The notes: a model not told the origin generated them from the letters alone. A stretch of DNA of 13,449 nt from Clostridia bacterium (GCA_017556885.1 JAFYLV010000195.1:1-13449), one strand, 5' to 3'. Counted from the first letter of the stretch, positions 1-7,653 are shown. Program-made: numbers and translations.

Positions 1-1934
1 ACACCGTGCGGCTTGACGGCTCGGGGCTGCGGGCAGTTTTGTATACCGATACGGATGCCCTGATCCCCGGGGACCGGATCCAATGCCGGGCGGAGGTTCT
101 CCGTCCCGCAGCGGACAGGGATTTTGATTTCGACCGCTACCTGCGGGCAGAGGATATCTGGCTGACGGTCTTTCCGTCGGAAACGCCGCAGATAACAGGA
201 CACAGCAAGTCCCTTTCCCATAGCCTTTCGGCGCTTTCGGAGAATATCCGCACCCGTATCTCAGAGGCTCTGCCCGGAGACGCCGGCGGCATTCTCACCG
301 GCGTGATGCTCGGCGGTCGCTCCGAGCTCTCCGATGCCTTTTCCGAGGCCGCATCCGTCAGCGGTCTCAGCCATATGTTTGCCGTTTCCGGCATGCATCT
401 TGCGGTGCTCGCCGGTGTGCTGCTCTTTTTCTTCCGCAGTCGGTACGCCGTTTTTCTGCTCATTCCCCTCTGCGGCCTTTTCGCCGTGATGACGGGGTTA
501 TCTCCTTCCGTATTGCGGGCGGCCTTCGTGCTGATCCTTCCCCTGCTTGCCCCGTGGTTTTCCCGGGAGGGCGACCGGCTGAACACCCTCTTTTTCGCCC
601 TTACCGTGCTTCTCATTGCAAATCCCGCCCGCATTGCCTCCCTCTCGCTGCTCTATTCCTTCGGGGCGATGCTTGGGCTGATCCTTTACGGTGACCGGCT
701 TCACCGCTTCTTCTCCGCGTCGGAGGAGAAACTGCCCCGCCTGCTCCGTCCGGTATGGCGTTTCTTGGCCGCCGGTACCGCCGCATGGCTTGCCGCATCC
801 CTCTTCACGCTGCCCATCACCGCATTCGTTTTCCGACATTTGTCCCTGCTCGGGCTTCCGGCAAACCTTGCGTTGGTATGGACACTTCCCTTTCTCTTTA
901 TCGGCGGCTACGTGCTATATTTTCTTCTGCTGCTTTTCCCTTCCGCCGGGCTGTTTGCCGCAGGGCTTGTCCGCCCGCTGCTTTCCGGGCTTGTGAAGGT
1001 CGTTCTCTTCTTTGGACAGAGCGGTTTTTCCCTTGGTCTGAGTGAGCCTGCGCTGCAGATCTGGTTTATTCTTGCCTACGGCGGACTCTTGCTCTGTCTG
1101 ATGCTCCCGCCCCACAGACCGCGGCTTTTCTGGGGCGCGGCGAGCGCCGGGCTTCTCTGCGCCGCGCTGCTCATCGCCGTTTTGCCCGCCGCCCATAGCG
1201 TTCGGGTGGACTGGCTGGATGTCGGCAGCGGTCAGTGTGTACTGCTGCAGGATGGTAAAAGCTCCGTTCTGCTGGATTGCGGCGGTGAGCGCGCCGCCGA
1301 AACCGCCGCCGAGGCACTTTCCGGAGCCAATCTTGCCGCGGCGGATATACTGATCCTCTCCCACACAGATTCCGACCATTCCGGCGGTGTTATAACGCTC
1401 ATTTCGGAGGGACGGGTCCGCCATCTGGTGCTTTCCTCCACGGCAGAAGAGGATGAGACCGGTGCCGCGATCATCGCCGCCGCAAGGGATGCGGATATTC
1501 CCGTCACGGTGCTGCGGCAGGACAGTACCCTATCTCTCCCACGCTGCACCCTCACCCTCTTCGCCGCCGATCCGGACTCGGAACAGCCCTGCATCACGGC
1601 GCTTCTCTCCGCCCACGGCACCGAGGTATTCTTCGCGGCGGATATTTCCGCGTCGGACGAGCTCAAGCTTTTGCGCCGTACGGAACTTCCCGATCTTGAG
1701 ATACTTTCCGTGGCACACCACGGCTCCAAATACAGTACCTCCGCCCTTTTCCTCTCTGCCGTGACACCGGAGACAGCGGTCATCTCCGTGGGTGAGAACA
1801 CCTACGGTCACCCCCATCCCGATACCCTGTCAAGACTTATCTCTGCAGGGGCCGACGTGCATACCACCCTTTCGGACGGCCGTCTCCGGCTCTCTATCCG
1901 CAAAGGCAGCTATACGCTCCGCCCCGTTTCCTGA
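1..1934 (+). CDS. comEC: ComEC/Rec2-family DNA internalization protein, 5' truncated by the window
   Basis: ComEC forms the inner-membrane channel through which single-stranded DNA enters during natural transformation. The visible part begins in the OB-fold-like segment (DUF4131 region, first ~60 residues). It continues into the Competence transmembrane domain with the hallmark stretch SGLSHMFAVSGMHLAVLAG near residues 117-135 of the visible part, then a long run of hydrophobic helices. It ends in a metallo-beta-lactamase domain: LDVGSGQ near 405, metal-site motif SHTDSDHSGG near 452-461, VAHHGSKYSTS near 570, and GHPHPDTL near 602. Family members are usually 700-800 residues, so the first transmembrane helices and start lie left of the window. 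A GTG at base 6 is in frame but is not the likely start. The stop is 26 bp before holA, so the two are probably cotranscribed. Presence of comEC does not prove competence. Confidence 0.93.
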   Translation, partial: TVRLDGSGLRAVLYTDTDALIPGDRIQCRAEVLRPAADRDFDFDRYLRAEDIWLTVFPSETPQITGHSKSLSHSLSALSENIRTRISEALPGDAGGILTGVMLGGRSELSDAFSEAASVSGLSHMFAVSGMHLAVLAGVLLFFFRSRYAVFLLIPLCGLFAVMTGLSPSVLRAAFVLILPLLAPWFSREGDRLNTLFFALTVLLIANPARIASLSLLYSFGAMLGLILYGDRLHRFFSASEEKLPRLLRPVWRFLAAGTAAWLAASLFTLPITAFVFRHLSLLGLPANLALVWTLPFLFIGGYVLYFLLLLFPSAGLFAAGLVRPLLSGLVKVVLFFGQSGFSLGLSEPALQIWFILAYGGLLLCLMLPPHRPRLFWGAASAGLLCAALLIAVLPAAHSVRVDWLDVGSGQCVLLQDGKSSVLLDCGGERAAETAAEALSGANLAAADILILSHTDSDHSGGVITLISEGRVRHLVLSSTAEEDETGAAIIAAARDADIPVTVLRQDSTLSLPRCTLTLFAADPDSEQPCITALLSAHGTEVFFAADISASDELKLLRRTELPDLEILSVAHHGSKYSTSALFLSAVTPETAVISVGENTYGHPHPDTLSRLISAGADVHTTLSDGRLRLSIRKGSYTLRPVS

Positions 1935-1943
1935 TTTTAACCG

Positions 1944-1950
1944 AAAGGAG
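1944..1950 (+). promoter_or_regulatory. Shine-Dalgarno site of holA
   Basis: AAAGGAG lies 10 bases before the ATG at 1961 and fixes the start of holA. There is no promoter-like sequence in the short comEC-holA gap, which supports cotranscription. Confidence 0.7.
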
Positions 1951-1960
1951 CTTCCGTCAC

Positions 1961-3019
1961 ATGGCCTATCCCAAAAAACGAAATGCAGATGCCGGCCCCG
2001 ATGAGGTCAAGGCGCTGCGCGAAGCCCTCGCCGCCGATGCCCTCGCCCCCCTCTACGTTTTCCACGGAGAGGAGACATATCTGCGGGATCACTATCTTGC
2101 GGAGATGAAAAAGCATCTGTGCGGTGATCTGCCGGAGCTCAACTGCGAGATATTTGAGGGCAAGACCTGCACGCCCGACGTTCTGCAGGAGGCTGTGCTC
2201 GCCTTCCCCGCCTTCGGCGGGCGGCGGCTGGTCATCGTCCGTGACTACGATATTCTCCGTGCGCCGGCGGCCATGGCAGACCTTGCGCGGGAGCTTTTCC
2301 CCGACATTCCCGAAACAACGACCCTCGTTTTCGTCTATTACAGCATGGAATACCGCACGCCCGGCGAGAAGGATAAGGAGCTTTTCCAGCTCATCTCCAA
2401 GCACGGCCGCATCGTTGAATTCCGCCGGGCGGAGCAGCCCGCGCTGGAAAAATGGGTGGCAAACCATTTCCGCGCCATGGGAAAGGTCTGCGAGCGGGCG
2501 GAGGCTTCCTATCTCATCGCCCGCTGCGGTGGACTGATGGCGGAGCTTTTGCCCGAGATCGAGAAGATCGGCCATTTTGCCCCGGGTGAGCGTATCACGC
2601 AGGCGGATATCGATGCCGTTTCCACCCCGTCGGTGGAATCCCGTGTTTTCTCGCTGACCGATGCCATCATGGCCGGTGACCGTGCCGGTGCCCTGCGGGA
2701 GCTTTTCAAGCTTGCCGCAAACCGGGAGGAACCCATCGTCATCCTCGGTGCCGTGGCAAAGCAGATGCGCCAGCTCTATGCCGTGTGCGTTGCACAAGCG
2801 GCGGGGCAGGGCGAGGATGCCCTGGCAAAGCTTGCGGAGATCCGCCACTCCTTTGTTCTCGATAAAATGCGCCGCGCGGCCCGATATACCGACATTTCCC
2901 GCGCCCGCGCCGCCGTTTGCGCCTGCGCGGAGGCAGATCTTGCCCTCAAGTCCTCCGGCGGCGACCGTTGGCAGCTTATGGAACAGCTGGTCTACCGGCT
3001 GACCGGGGAGGCAGAATGA
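1961..3019 (+). CDS. holA: DNA polymerase III subunit delta
   Basis: The delta subunit is the wrench of the DNA polymerase III clamp loader: it opens the beta sliding clamp so it can be loaded on DNA. The 352-residue product has the usual family length. The N-terminal signature PLYVFHGEETYLRDHYL is at residues 30-46. The middle part has the AAA+-like fold without a Walker A motif, as expected for delta (ARELFPDIPETTTLVFVYY near 110-128). The C-terminal region (SVESRVFSLTDAIMAGDRAGAL, then ILGAVAKQMRQLY) matches the collar domain. The start is set by AAAGGAG at 1944-1950. It follows comEC, a common Firmicutes arrangement. Its TGA overlaps the ATG of the next gene (ATGATG at 3016-3021), implying translational coupling. 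In many Firmicutes rpsT follows holA; here an RNase M5-type gene does. Confidence 0.95.
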   Translation: MAYPKKRNADAGPDEVKALREALAADALAPLYVFHGEETYLRDHYLAEMKKHLCGDLPELNCEIFEGKTCTPDVLQEAVLAFPAFGGRRLVIVRDYDILRAPAAMADLARELFPDIPETTTLVFVYYSMEYRTPGEKDKELFQLISKHGRIVEFRRAEQPALEKWVANHFRAMGKVCERAEASYLIARCGGLMAELLPEIEKIGHFAPGERITQADIDAVSTPSVESRVFSLTDAIMAGDRAGALRELFKLAANREEPIVILGAVAKQMRQLYAVCVAQAAGQGEDALAKLAEIRHSFVLDKMRRAARYTDISRARAAVCACAEADLALKSSGGDRWQLMEQLVYRLTGEAE

Positions 3020-3612
3020 TGGAACGACTCCGTGTCGACCGGGCCATCGTGGTGGAGGGCCGCTACGATGCCGCAAAGCTCCGGGCTCTGGTGGATGGCG
3101 TGGTCATCGAGACCGGCGGCTTCCGCATCTTTTCCGAAAAGGAAAAGCTCAGCCTTCTTCGGCGGCTCGCCACCGAGCGCGGACTCGTGATCCTCACCGA
3201 CAGTGACGGTGCCGGCTTTGTCATCCGCAACTTTCTGCGGGGAGCCATCCCGCCGGAGCAGGTGCTGCACGCCTATATCCCCGACATTGCCGGCAAGGAG
3301 CGCCGCAAGGATAAGCCCTCCCGGGAGGGTAAGCTCGGGGTGGAGGGCATGTCCCTTGAGGTCCTGCGGGACTGCCTTTCCCGTGCCGGTGCCCTCGCGG
3401 AGACCGTCACCGATCCCCGTCCCGATCCCGTGACCAAGGCCGATCTCTACGCCGCAGGGCTTTCCGGCTGCCCCGGAAGCGAAGCCGCCCGCGCCCGTTT
3501 CCTCGCCCTCGCAGGACTCCCGGCCCGGATGACAGCAGGCGCCATGCTCGAGATGATCAATACCCTCTACACCCGGGAAGAATTTGAGGAAATGGCAAAA
3601 AAATGCACATAA
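3016..3612 (+). CDS. rnmV: Ribonuclease M5-type Toprim protein
   Basis: RNase M5 matures the ends of 5S rRNA precursors in low-GC Gram-positive bacteria, with ribosomal protein L18 as cofactor. The 198-residue product shows both Toprim motifs: the glutamate motif IVVEGRYD at residues 11-18 and the DxD motif TDSDGAG at 61-67. A basic patch GKERRKDKPSREGKLGVE follows, typical of the family. The C-terminal DUF4093-like domain reads VTKADLYAAGLSG and later MLEMINTLYTREEFEEM. Two ATG codons (3016, 3019) are possible and give MMERL or MERL. Both overlap the holA stop, and the upstream GGGGAGG around 3005-3011 serves as the ribosome site. No 5S gene is nearby. No U-rich terminator follows directly; transcription may end at the hairpin at 3659-3694. 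Family assignment is firm; the substrate is inferred from the family. Confidence 0.88.
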   Translation: MMERLRVDRAIVVEGRYDAAKLRALVDGVVIETGGFRIFSEKEKLSLLRRLATERGLVILTDSDGAGFVIRNFLRGAIPPEQVLHAYIPDIAGKERRKDKPSREGKLGVEGMSLEVLRDCLSRAGALAETVTDPRPDPVTKADLYAAGLSGCPGSEAARARFLALAGLPARMTAGAMLEMINTLYTREEFEEMAKKCT

Positions 3613-3658
3613 AAAAGCACCGCGAGCAGAAATATATCCGTTTAGTCCATATGAAAAT

Positions 3659-3694
3659 TAAGCCTCCGCCAGGTTTTCCCTTGGCGGAGGCTTA
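3659..3694 (-). terminator. Perfect 13-bp hairpin terminator of the XRE-TPR gene
   Basis: TAAGCCTCCGCCA (3659-3671) and TGGCGGAGGCTTA (3682-3694) are exact inverted repeats around a 10-base loop. On the - strand the stem is followed by AATTTTC, a fair U-tract. The stem begins 2 bases past the XRE gene's stop codon. In the + direction the tail (TGTTATT) is poorer, so it may act only weakly as the end of the comEC-holA-rnmV transcript. Confidence 0.8.
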
Positions 3695-3696
3695 TG

Positions 3697-4821
3697 TTAT
3701 TCACCGACAGCTTCGATCAGTTTCCGATATCTGTCATTCGTTCTCAAAGAAGCAAAGCGCAGATCCGTAAGCTCATCCAACACTCTTTGGTGTCTGTCAG
3801 GTCTCTTTCGGTACAATTCGTTCAGGATCGAATTCAGCAACGGAGACTTTGCAGGTGTGTTTTCATCCATCTCCGCATAATCCTTCAAATCGTAATCAAC
3901 CATTTTTTCAAGATACATCAGCGCCTTTTCCGGGTTTCCGTCTTTCAGCCAAGCCTCAGCAAGAAGCATATACAAATCCCCATGTTCGCGGTGATGAATC
4001 GGGGGCAGAATCTCATTGCCCTTAAAAATACATTCTATCAACTCAATCGCGGTTTCCAAAGCAGTTGCTGCATCTGTGTATTTTTCCTGAAGCATATAGC
4101 TTTTTGCCAATTGCGCAATTATATCCATCATGCTTTCCAAATAATACAGAACCCCGGTCTGACAGCATTGGGTTTCCCGCTTATAATTCTTTTTCCAATG
4201 CGAATAGTACGCATACATCACGTGATTATTATAATCCGCACGGTACGGGAACTGATTTGCATGATATTCCGCCTTGTCAAAATTGCCATAAGCCGAATGC
4301 AGCATTACCATAATCATATGTGCACGCAAAATATCCGTAATGCAAGTTGAATAGGAAATCACAAGCGTTGCATATCGAATACATTCGTGATAGATGGTCT
4401 TCGCATGTTCTGCATCGTACAATTCCTCATTTTCGGGATAGGAAAGTGTCATGCCGGTTTCCAGACAATGCATAAGAAGTACCGGATTGTTGGGATACTG
4501 TTTCAGCCCTTCTTTTACCGCACAATACTTTGCAAAAAGGCTTTTTGCCGTAATCGGATGCAAAATAAGCGCTTCGGCAGCATTTATGATTTTAAAAACT
4601 TCTTCCGTCTCGTTTTTACCATACGTTCCAAACAAAACATCGGTACTTACGCCGAACACGTGTGCGATCGGAACGATCTGCGATACATCCGGCATTCCGC
4701 TGTCATTTTCCCATTTGGATACGGCTTGAAACGTGACCCCAAGCTGCTCGGCAAGCTCTTCCTGTGTGAGCTTTCTCTCTTTGCGTAATCTGCGAATAAT
4801 CTGGCCCATTGTTTCTTTCAT
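3697..4821 (-). CDS. XRE-family transcriptional regulator with C-terminal TPR-like repeats
   Basis: This is a 374-residue cytoplasmic DNA-binding protein. An N-terminal XRE/Cro-type helix-turn-helix spans about residues 4-60, with the recognition-helix signature LTQEELAEQLGVTFQAVSKWE followed by NDSGMPDVSQIVPIAHVFGVSTDVLFG. The remaining ~300 residues are helical and read as degenerate TPR repeats (for example DLYMLLAEAWLKDGNPEKALMYLEKMV), with many Tyr and Cys. This layout is common in Clostridia and resembles, without proving, peptide-sensing RRNPP regulators. I see no adjacent pheromone gene. The ATG at 4821 is chosen because GGAGG (4830-4834) lies 8 bases upstream; the frame stays open upstream to 4890 but has no ribosome site there. 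The coding DNA is visibly more AT-rich than its neighbours and is a singleton between two terminators, suggesting later acquisition. Target genes are unknown. Confidence 0.85.
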   Translation of the reverse strand: MKETMGQIIRRLRKERKLTQEELAEQLGVTFQAVSKWENDSGMPDVSQIVPIAHVFGVSTDVLFGTYGKNETEEVFKIINAAEALILHPITAKSLFAKYCAVKEGLKQYPNNPVLLMHCLETGMTLSYPENEELYDAEHAKTIYHECIRYATLVISYSTCITDILRAHMIMVMLHSAYGNFDKAEYHANQFPYRADYNNHVMYAYYSHWKKNYKRETQCCQTGVLYYLESMMDIIAQLAKSYMLQEKYTDAATALETAIELIECIFKGNEILPPIHHREHGDLYMLLAEAWLKDGNPEKALMYLEKMVDYDLKDYAEMDENTPAKSPLLNSILNELYRKRPDRHQRVLDELTDLRFASLRTNDRYRKLIEAVGE

Positions 4822-4829
4822 AATGAAAA

Positions 4830-4834
4830 CCTCC
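4830..4834 (-). promoter_or_regulatory. Shine-Dalgarno site that decides the start of the XRE-TPR gene
   Basis: GGAGG on the - strand sits 8 bases before the ATG at 4821. The in-frame methionine codons further upstream have no such site. Confidence 0.7.
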
Positions 4835-4898
4835 ACATTCAATATTGGGTTTGCGCATTTATTATCGCATGTGAATCGCATAAAAACCATCGACTTAA

Positions 4899-4965
4899 AA
4901 CCGAGTCCGGTTCAACTTTGCGTTGAGTTATTATAAGACAAAGACATACGAAAGAAACGTGTTTC
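4899..4965 (-). promoter_or_regulatory. Candidate promoter and operator dyads upstream of the XRE-TPR gene
   Basis: On the - strand a consensus TATAAT lies at 4930-4935. The -35 position (4953-4958, GTTTCT) is poor, as expected of a regulated promoter. Three short dyads surround it: GAAAC-GT-GTTTC (4954-4965) over the -35 region, TCAAC-N5-GTTGA (4912-4926) at the expected start point, and AACCG-AGTC-CGGTT (4899-4912) just downstream. One or more could be an autoregulatory XRE operator. This is pattern-based inference. Confidence 0.4.
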
Positions 4966-4977
4966 GCAAAATAAATT

Positions 4978-5010
4978 CATTCCCGGCAGAGAGATCATCT
5001 GCCGGGAATG
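4978..5010 (-). terminator. Perfect 13-bp hairpin terminator of the GntR-ABC-lipoprotein operon
   Basis: CATTCCCGGCAGA (4978-4990) and TCTGCCGGGAATG (4998-5010) pair exactly around a 7-base loop. On the - strand the stem is followed by AATTTATTTT. It lies 20 bases past the lipoprotein stop and ends the operon. Confidence 0.82.
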
Positions 5011-5030
5011 CTGATTATGGCTATACTTTT

Positions 5031-5762
5031 TTATCCGGGATATTTCTTCAGAAGTGCGGCAAGCTGCTCTGCATCCTCGCCTTTGGCAATGTAGTACTCG
5101 GCATCGCCGTTATCGTAGTAGTTGCAGTCCCGGATGGCAATGCCGCCCTCGGGAAACTCCACGATCTCGTAGGAATTATCGGTATAAAGTCCGGTCTCGC
5201 TCTCAAAGAGCAGCGTACCGGATTTGCCGTAGTATACCTTGATATCCCCTTCCTTCAGAGGCTTCTCTGCAAGGATCCTGCGGACAAGCGCCTCTTCCTC
5301 ATCATCGAGAGTATGGTACTGCCAGCCCTTGCCGCTGTTTTCCCCGTCGAGATACTGGATGCGGATGCAGGTATAGGGATCCTCCATCTGTGTCTCCGCG
5401 AGGGCTGCCTCGTAGATATCCTCCCGGGCATACACCGCGTTGATTTCCCGGTAAAGGAGGATGAATTTCGTTTCCAGATCGGTCATGCCGTACTGACCCA
5501 CGCTGGAGGCAAGCAGCACCGGCACGTCCGGCGTTGTGATATACACCCGGCTGGAGTAATCCTTATAGAACATGTGCTCGGATCCCTCGATCCCAAGGCT
5601 CCGGTAGGTCTCCCCCCGGAAGGTAATGGTCGAATGATCCGTCTCTCCGGCAAAAACACCGTGCTCCTCGCGCTTTTTATCCAGCGCGCCGCAGCCCGCC
5701 AGGCAGAGGACCAGGGAGAGCAGCACCAGAACGGCGGCAAGCCGCTTGATCGTCTTTTTCAT
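5031..5762 (-). CDS. Predicted lipoprotein of a GntR/ABC transporter operon
   Basis: I do not recognise a named family. The 243-residue product starts MKKTIKRLAAVLVLL and has a clear lipobox LAGC with the lipidated Cys at residue 24, so it should be anchored on the outer face of the membrane. The mature part is soluble, acidic and rich in Tyr and Glu. It has short beta-rich stretches (TITFRGETYRSLGIEG, IKVYYGKSGTLLFES, YEIVEFPEGGIAIRDC) and a final helix EDAEQLAALLKKYPG. The ATG at 5762 is preferred: the in-frame GTG at 5771 overlaps the AAGGAGG ribosome site (5771-5777), which itself overlaps the stop codon of the permease gene, so translation is probably coupled. Being last in the operon, it may sense or bind the ligand that the transporter handles, but that is inference. 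Confidence 0.8.
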   Translation of the reverse strand: MKKTIKRLAAVLVLLSLVLCLAGCGALDKKREEHGVFAGETDHSTITFRGETYRSLGIEGSEHMFYKDYSSRVYITTPDVPVLLASSVGQYGMTDLETKFILLYREINAVYAREDIYEAALAETQMEDPYTCIRIQYLDGENSGKGWQYHTLDDEEEALVRRILAEKPLKEGDIKVYYGKSGTLLFESETGLYTDNSYEIVEFPEGGIAIRDCNYYDNGDAEYYIAKGEDAEQLAALLKKYPG

Positions 5763-5775
5763 GTTGCGCACCTCC

Positions 5776-6585
5776 TTATTCCAGATTGAGCCGACGGCTC
5801 ATGATGCGGTGGGCAATGAAGAAGAACATCGCCGATACCGCCGAAGCCAGCAAAAGACCGCCCACCATTGCCACGTGGACAAAGGCAAAGGGATAGTCGG
5901 CGATCACCTGCGCGATGGCATCCAGAAGACCGATCTCGCCAAAAACGGCAAAGATGATGATCGCAACGGTTCCCACGATCTGCGTGATGAGATACCAGAC
6001 AAAATAAGCACCAAAGGCCTTCAGAATGCGGTTTTTCTTCGCCGTCTGGCCGATGGCGATGCAGGCACAGCACATCAGATAGAAGTAGATCACCGCCACA
6101 GCCAGCAGCAAAAGCACCTCCAGAATGTAGAAAACGGTGTTCCCTTCACAGATCTCAAAGAGCTCGCCGACAAGCCAGAAGCCCGCACGGAGAACCTCCA
6201 CCAGCACCTCACCCGCCGTGGCGATGGATGCGGCCACCAGCGATACCGCCACCGCCGCCGCACAGAAGATGAACTGGCCCGCCGTCTTTGCAATGAGATG
6301 CGCCGTCGGGGTGACGGGCAGGGTAAAGCTTAAATATCCTTCTGATGAAAAGAGGTTTTTGTAGAAACGGACGATGCCGTAGCCCACCGTCATACCGATG
6401 CAGGCAACGACCGTGATGATGAGCGCAATGACCGAGGACCAGAAAACGATGCCGTAGGACACGTGATCGTTTTCAAAGAACTGCACGAAGCGGCAAAGGA
6501 CACTGATGCCTAGCAGAATGGCATACACCGGCAAAAGGGTGCGCGTATAGGCGTAAAGCTCGTATTTCAGCAGTTTCTTTACCAT
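5776..6585 (-). CDS. ABC-2 type transporter permease
   Basis: This is the membrane half of an ABC transporter: 269 residues with about six hydrophobic segments (roughly residues 18-36, 45-70, 98-122, 150-177, 188-215 and 232-260). The cytoplasmic stretch FSSEGYLSFTLPVTPTAHLIAKT near 79-101 is characteristic of Firmicutes ABC-2 permeases paired with YtrB/BcrA-like ATPases. The ATG at 6585 is preceded by GGGAGGT (6592-6598). The start overlaps the end of the ATPase gene by 7 bases, so the two are coupled. The substrate cannot be read from sequence. Related operons respond to cell-wall-active antibiotics, so export or sensing of an envelope-active compound is a reasonable inference. Confidence 0.85.
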   Translation of the reverse strand: MVKKLLKYELYAYTRTLLPVYAILLGISVLCRFVQFFENDHVSYGIVFWSSVIALIITVVACIGMTVGYGIVRFYKNLFSSEGYLSFTLPVTPTAHLIAKTAGQFIFCAAAVAVSLVAASIATAGEVLVEVLRAGFWLVGELFEICEGNTVFYILEVLLLLAVAVIYFYLMCCACIAIGQTAKKNRILKAFGAYFVWYLITQIVGTVAIIIFAVFGEIGLLDAIAQVIADYPFAFVHVAMVGGLLLASAVSAMFFFIAHRIMSRRLNLE

Positions 6586-7277
6586 TTGAACACCTCCCGG
6601 AAGAGCTCATCCACGCTCTTCCCGTTTTCCGCACGGATCTCATCCACCGCTTTCTGCAGGGTGATCTGTCCGTTCTGGATAAAGATGACCTCATCCAGCA
6701 CCTGCTCGATATCGGAAATGAGGTGGGTGGAGATAAGGACGGAAGCATCGGGATTGTAGTTGTTGATGATGACCGACATGATGTAGTCCCGCGTTGCGGG
6801 GTCGACACCGGCGATGGGCTCATCGAGAATATAGAGCTTTGCGTTGCGGCTCATGACAAGGATGAGACAGACCTTTTCCTTGTTGCCCTTGGAAAGGGTC
6901 TTGAGCTTCTTATCCGGCGAAATACCAAGCTGCGCCAGCATCTCATACGCCAGCTCCTCCCGGAAATCGGCATAAAACTCCGTGAACATGGAGACGATCT
7001 GCCGCACCGTCAGCCAGGTGTTCAGGTAGCTGTTGTCCGGCAGGAAGGCGACCTCCGCCTTGCTCTCCGGGCCGGGCGCCTTGCCCAGCACCCGGATATC
7101 GCCGGAGGTGGGCGTCAGAAGTCCGCAGGCCAGCTTGATAAGGGTGGTCTTACCGCTGCCGTTGGGGCCGAGAAGGCCGATCAGCTTTCCGCTCTCGATG
7201 GTAAGATCCACGTGATCCAGGGCGGTCACCTGCCCGTATTTTTTCGTCAGATTCATGCATTGCAGCAATATGCTCAT
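6579..7277 (-). CDS. ABC transporter ATP-binding protein (YtrB/BcrA-like)
   Basis: This 232-residue cytoplasmic ATPase energises the permease encoded next to it. Visible motifs are Walker A GPNGSGKTT (residues 37-45), signature LSKGNKEKV (variant of LSGGQ), Walker B LYILDEP with the D-loop AGVDP, and the H-loop STHLISDIE. The usual Q-loop glutamine position reads FLPDNSYL, with Asp in place of Gln; as I recall, this is common in this sub-family. The C-terminal ~25 residues (VDEIRAENGKSVDELFREVFKW) are a typical short tail. The ATG at 7277 is chosen because GGAGG lies 10 bases upstream; an in-frame GTG at 7286 would fall too close to that site. The ATG overlaps the GntR stop as ATGA, a classic coupled arrangement. 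Confidence 0.92.
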   Translation of the reverse strand: MSILLQCMNLTKKYGQVTALDHVDLTIESGKLIGLLGPNGSGKTTLIKLACGLLTPTSGDIRVLGKAPGPESKAEVAFLPDNSYLNTWLTVRQIVSMFTEFYADFREELAYEMLAQLGISPDKKLKTLSKGNKEKVCLILVMSRNAKLYILDEPIAGVDPATRDYIMSVIINNYNPDASVLISTHLISDIEQVLDEVIFIQNGQITLQKAVDEIRAENGKSVDELFREVFKW

Positions 7278-7630
7278 TTCTTCCACTCCTCCACATATCG
7301 TTTGATCTCGTCCTCGCTGAGGCCGAGGGCGCCCATGGCTTCAAAATATTCCGCCGTGCGTGCCCGTACGACCTCATCCCGCACCGCGGCGGCACCGGCG
7401 CTGTCGCTGACGTACCAGCCGGATCCGCGCTCCGCATAGACGACGCCCTCCTCCGCGAGGTTTTCCAACGCCTTCTGCACGGTATTTGGGTTGACCCCCG
7501 CCGAAAGGGCGATATCCCGCACGGAGGGAAGCCTGCAGCCGGGCGGGAACTGTCCGCCGGCGATCTGCACGCTGAGCTGCTCACACAGCTGGGGCGCAAT
7601 GGGGCGCTTCCGGTCCAGATTCCATTCCAA
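7274..7630 (-). CDS. GntR-family regulator, YtrA subfamily
   Basis: This is a 118-residue winged-helix repressor and the probable sensor-regulator of the operon it heads. The N-terminal GntR domain spans about residues 8-75, with the signature GCRLPSVRDIALSAGVNPNT then VQKALENLAEEGVVYAERGSGWYV. The short helical tail (to EDEIKRYVEEWKK) lacks a ligand-binding domain and matches the YtrA type, which controls adjacent ABC transporter genes. The start is a TTG at 7630-7628: no ATG or GTG is in frame near the domain start, while AAGGAGG lies 9 bases upstream. The rare start codon may keep repressor levels low. A near-consensus promoter and an inverted-repeat operator candidate lie directly upstream, so negative autoregulation is likely. 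Confidence 0.9.
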   Translation of the reverse strand: MEWNLDRKRPIAPQLCEQLSVQIAGGQFPPGCRLPSVRDIALSAGVNPNTVQKALENLAEEGVVYAERGSGWYVSDSAGAAAVRDEVVRARTAEYFEAMGALGLSEDEIKRYVEEWKK

Positions 7631-7639
7631 AAGACCTAG

Positions 7640-7646
7640 CCTCCTT
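7640..7646 (-). promoter_or_regulatory. Shine-Dalgarno site supporting a TTG start for gntR
   Basis: AAGGAGG on the - strand lies 9 bases before the TTG at 7630-7628 and decides this start, since there is no alternative ATG nearby in frame. Confidence 0.75.
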
Positions 7647-7653
7647 TTCTCTT

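Noticed and set aside
1937..3076. A 379-codon open frame on the - strand opposite holA
   Set aside because: holA on the + strand is a clear family match and the antisense product has no recognisable features.
3694..4350. A 218-codon open frame on the + strand opposite the XRE-TPR gene
   Set aside because: No ribosome site or recognisable domain, and the opposite strand encodes a clear helix-turn-helix protein.
5769..5771. GTG start for the lipoprotein
   Set aside because: It overlaps the Shine-Dalgarno sequence itself; the ATG at 5762 has proper spacing and gives a normal lipoprotein signal.
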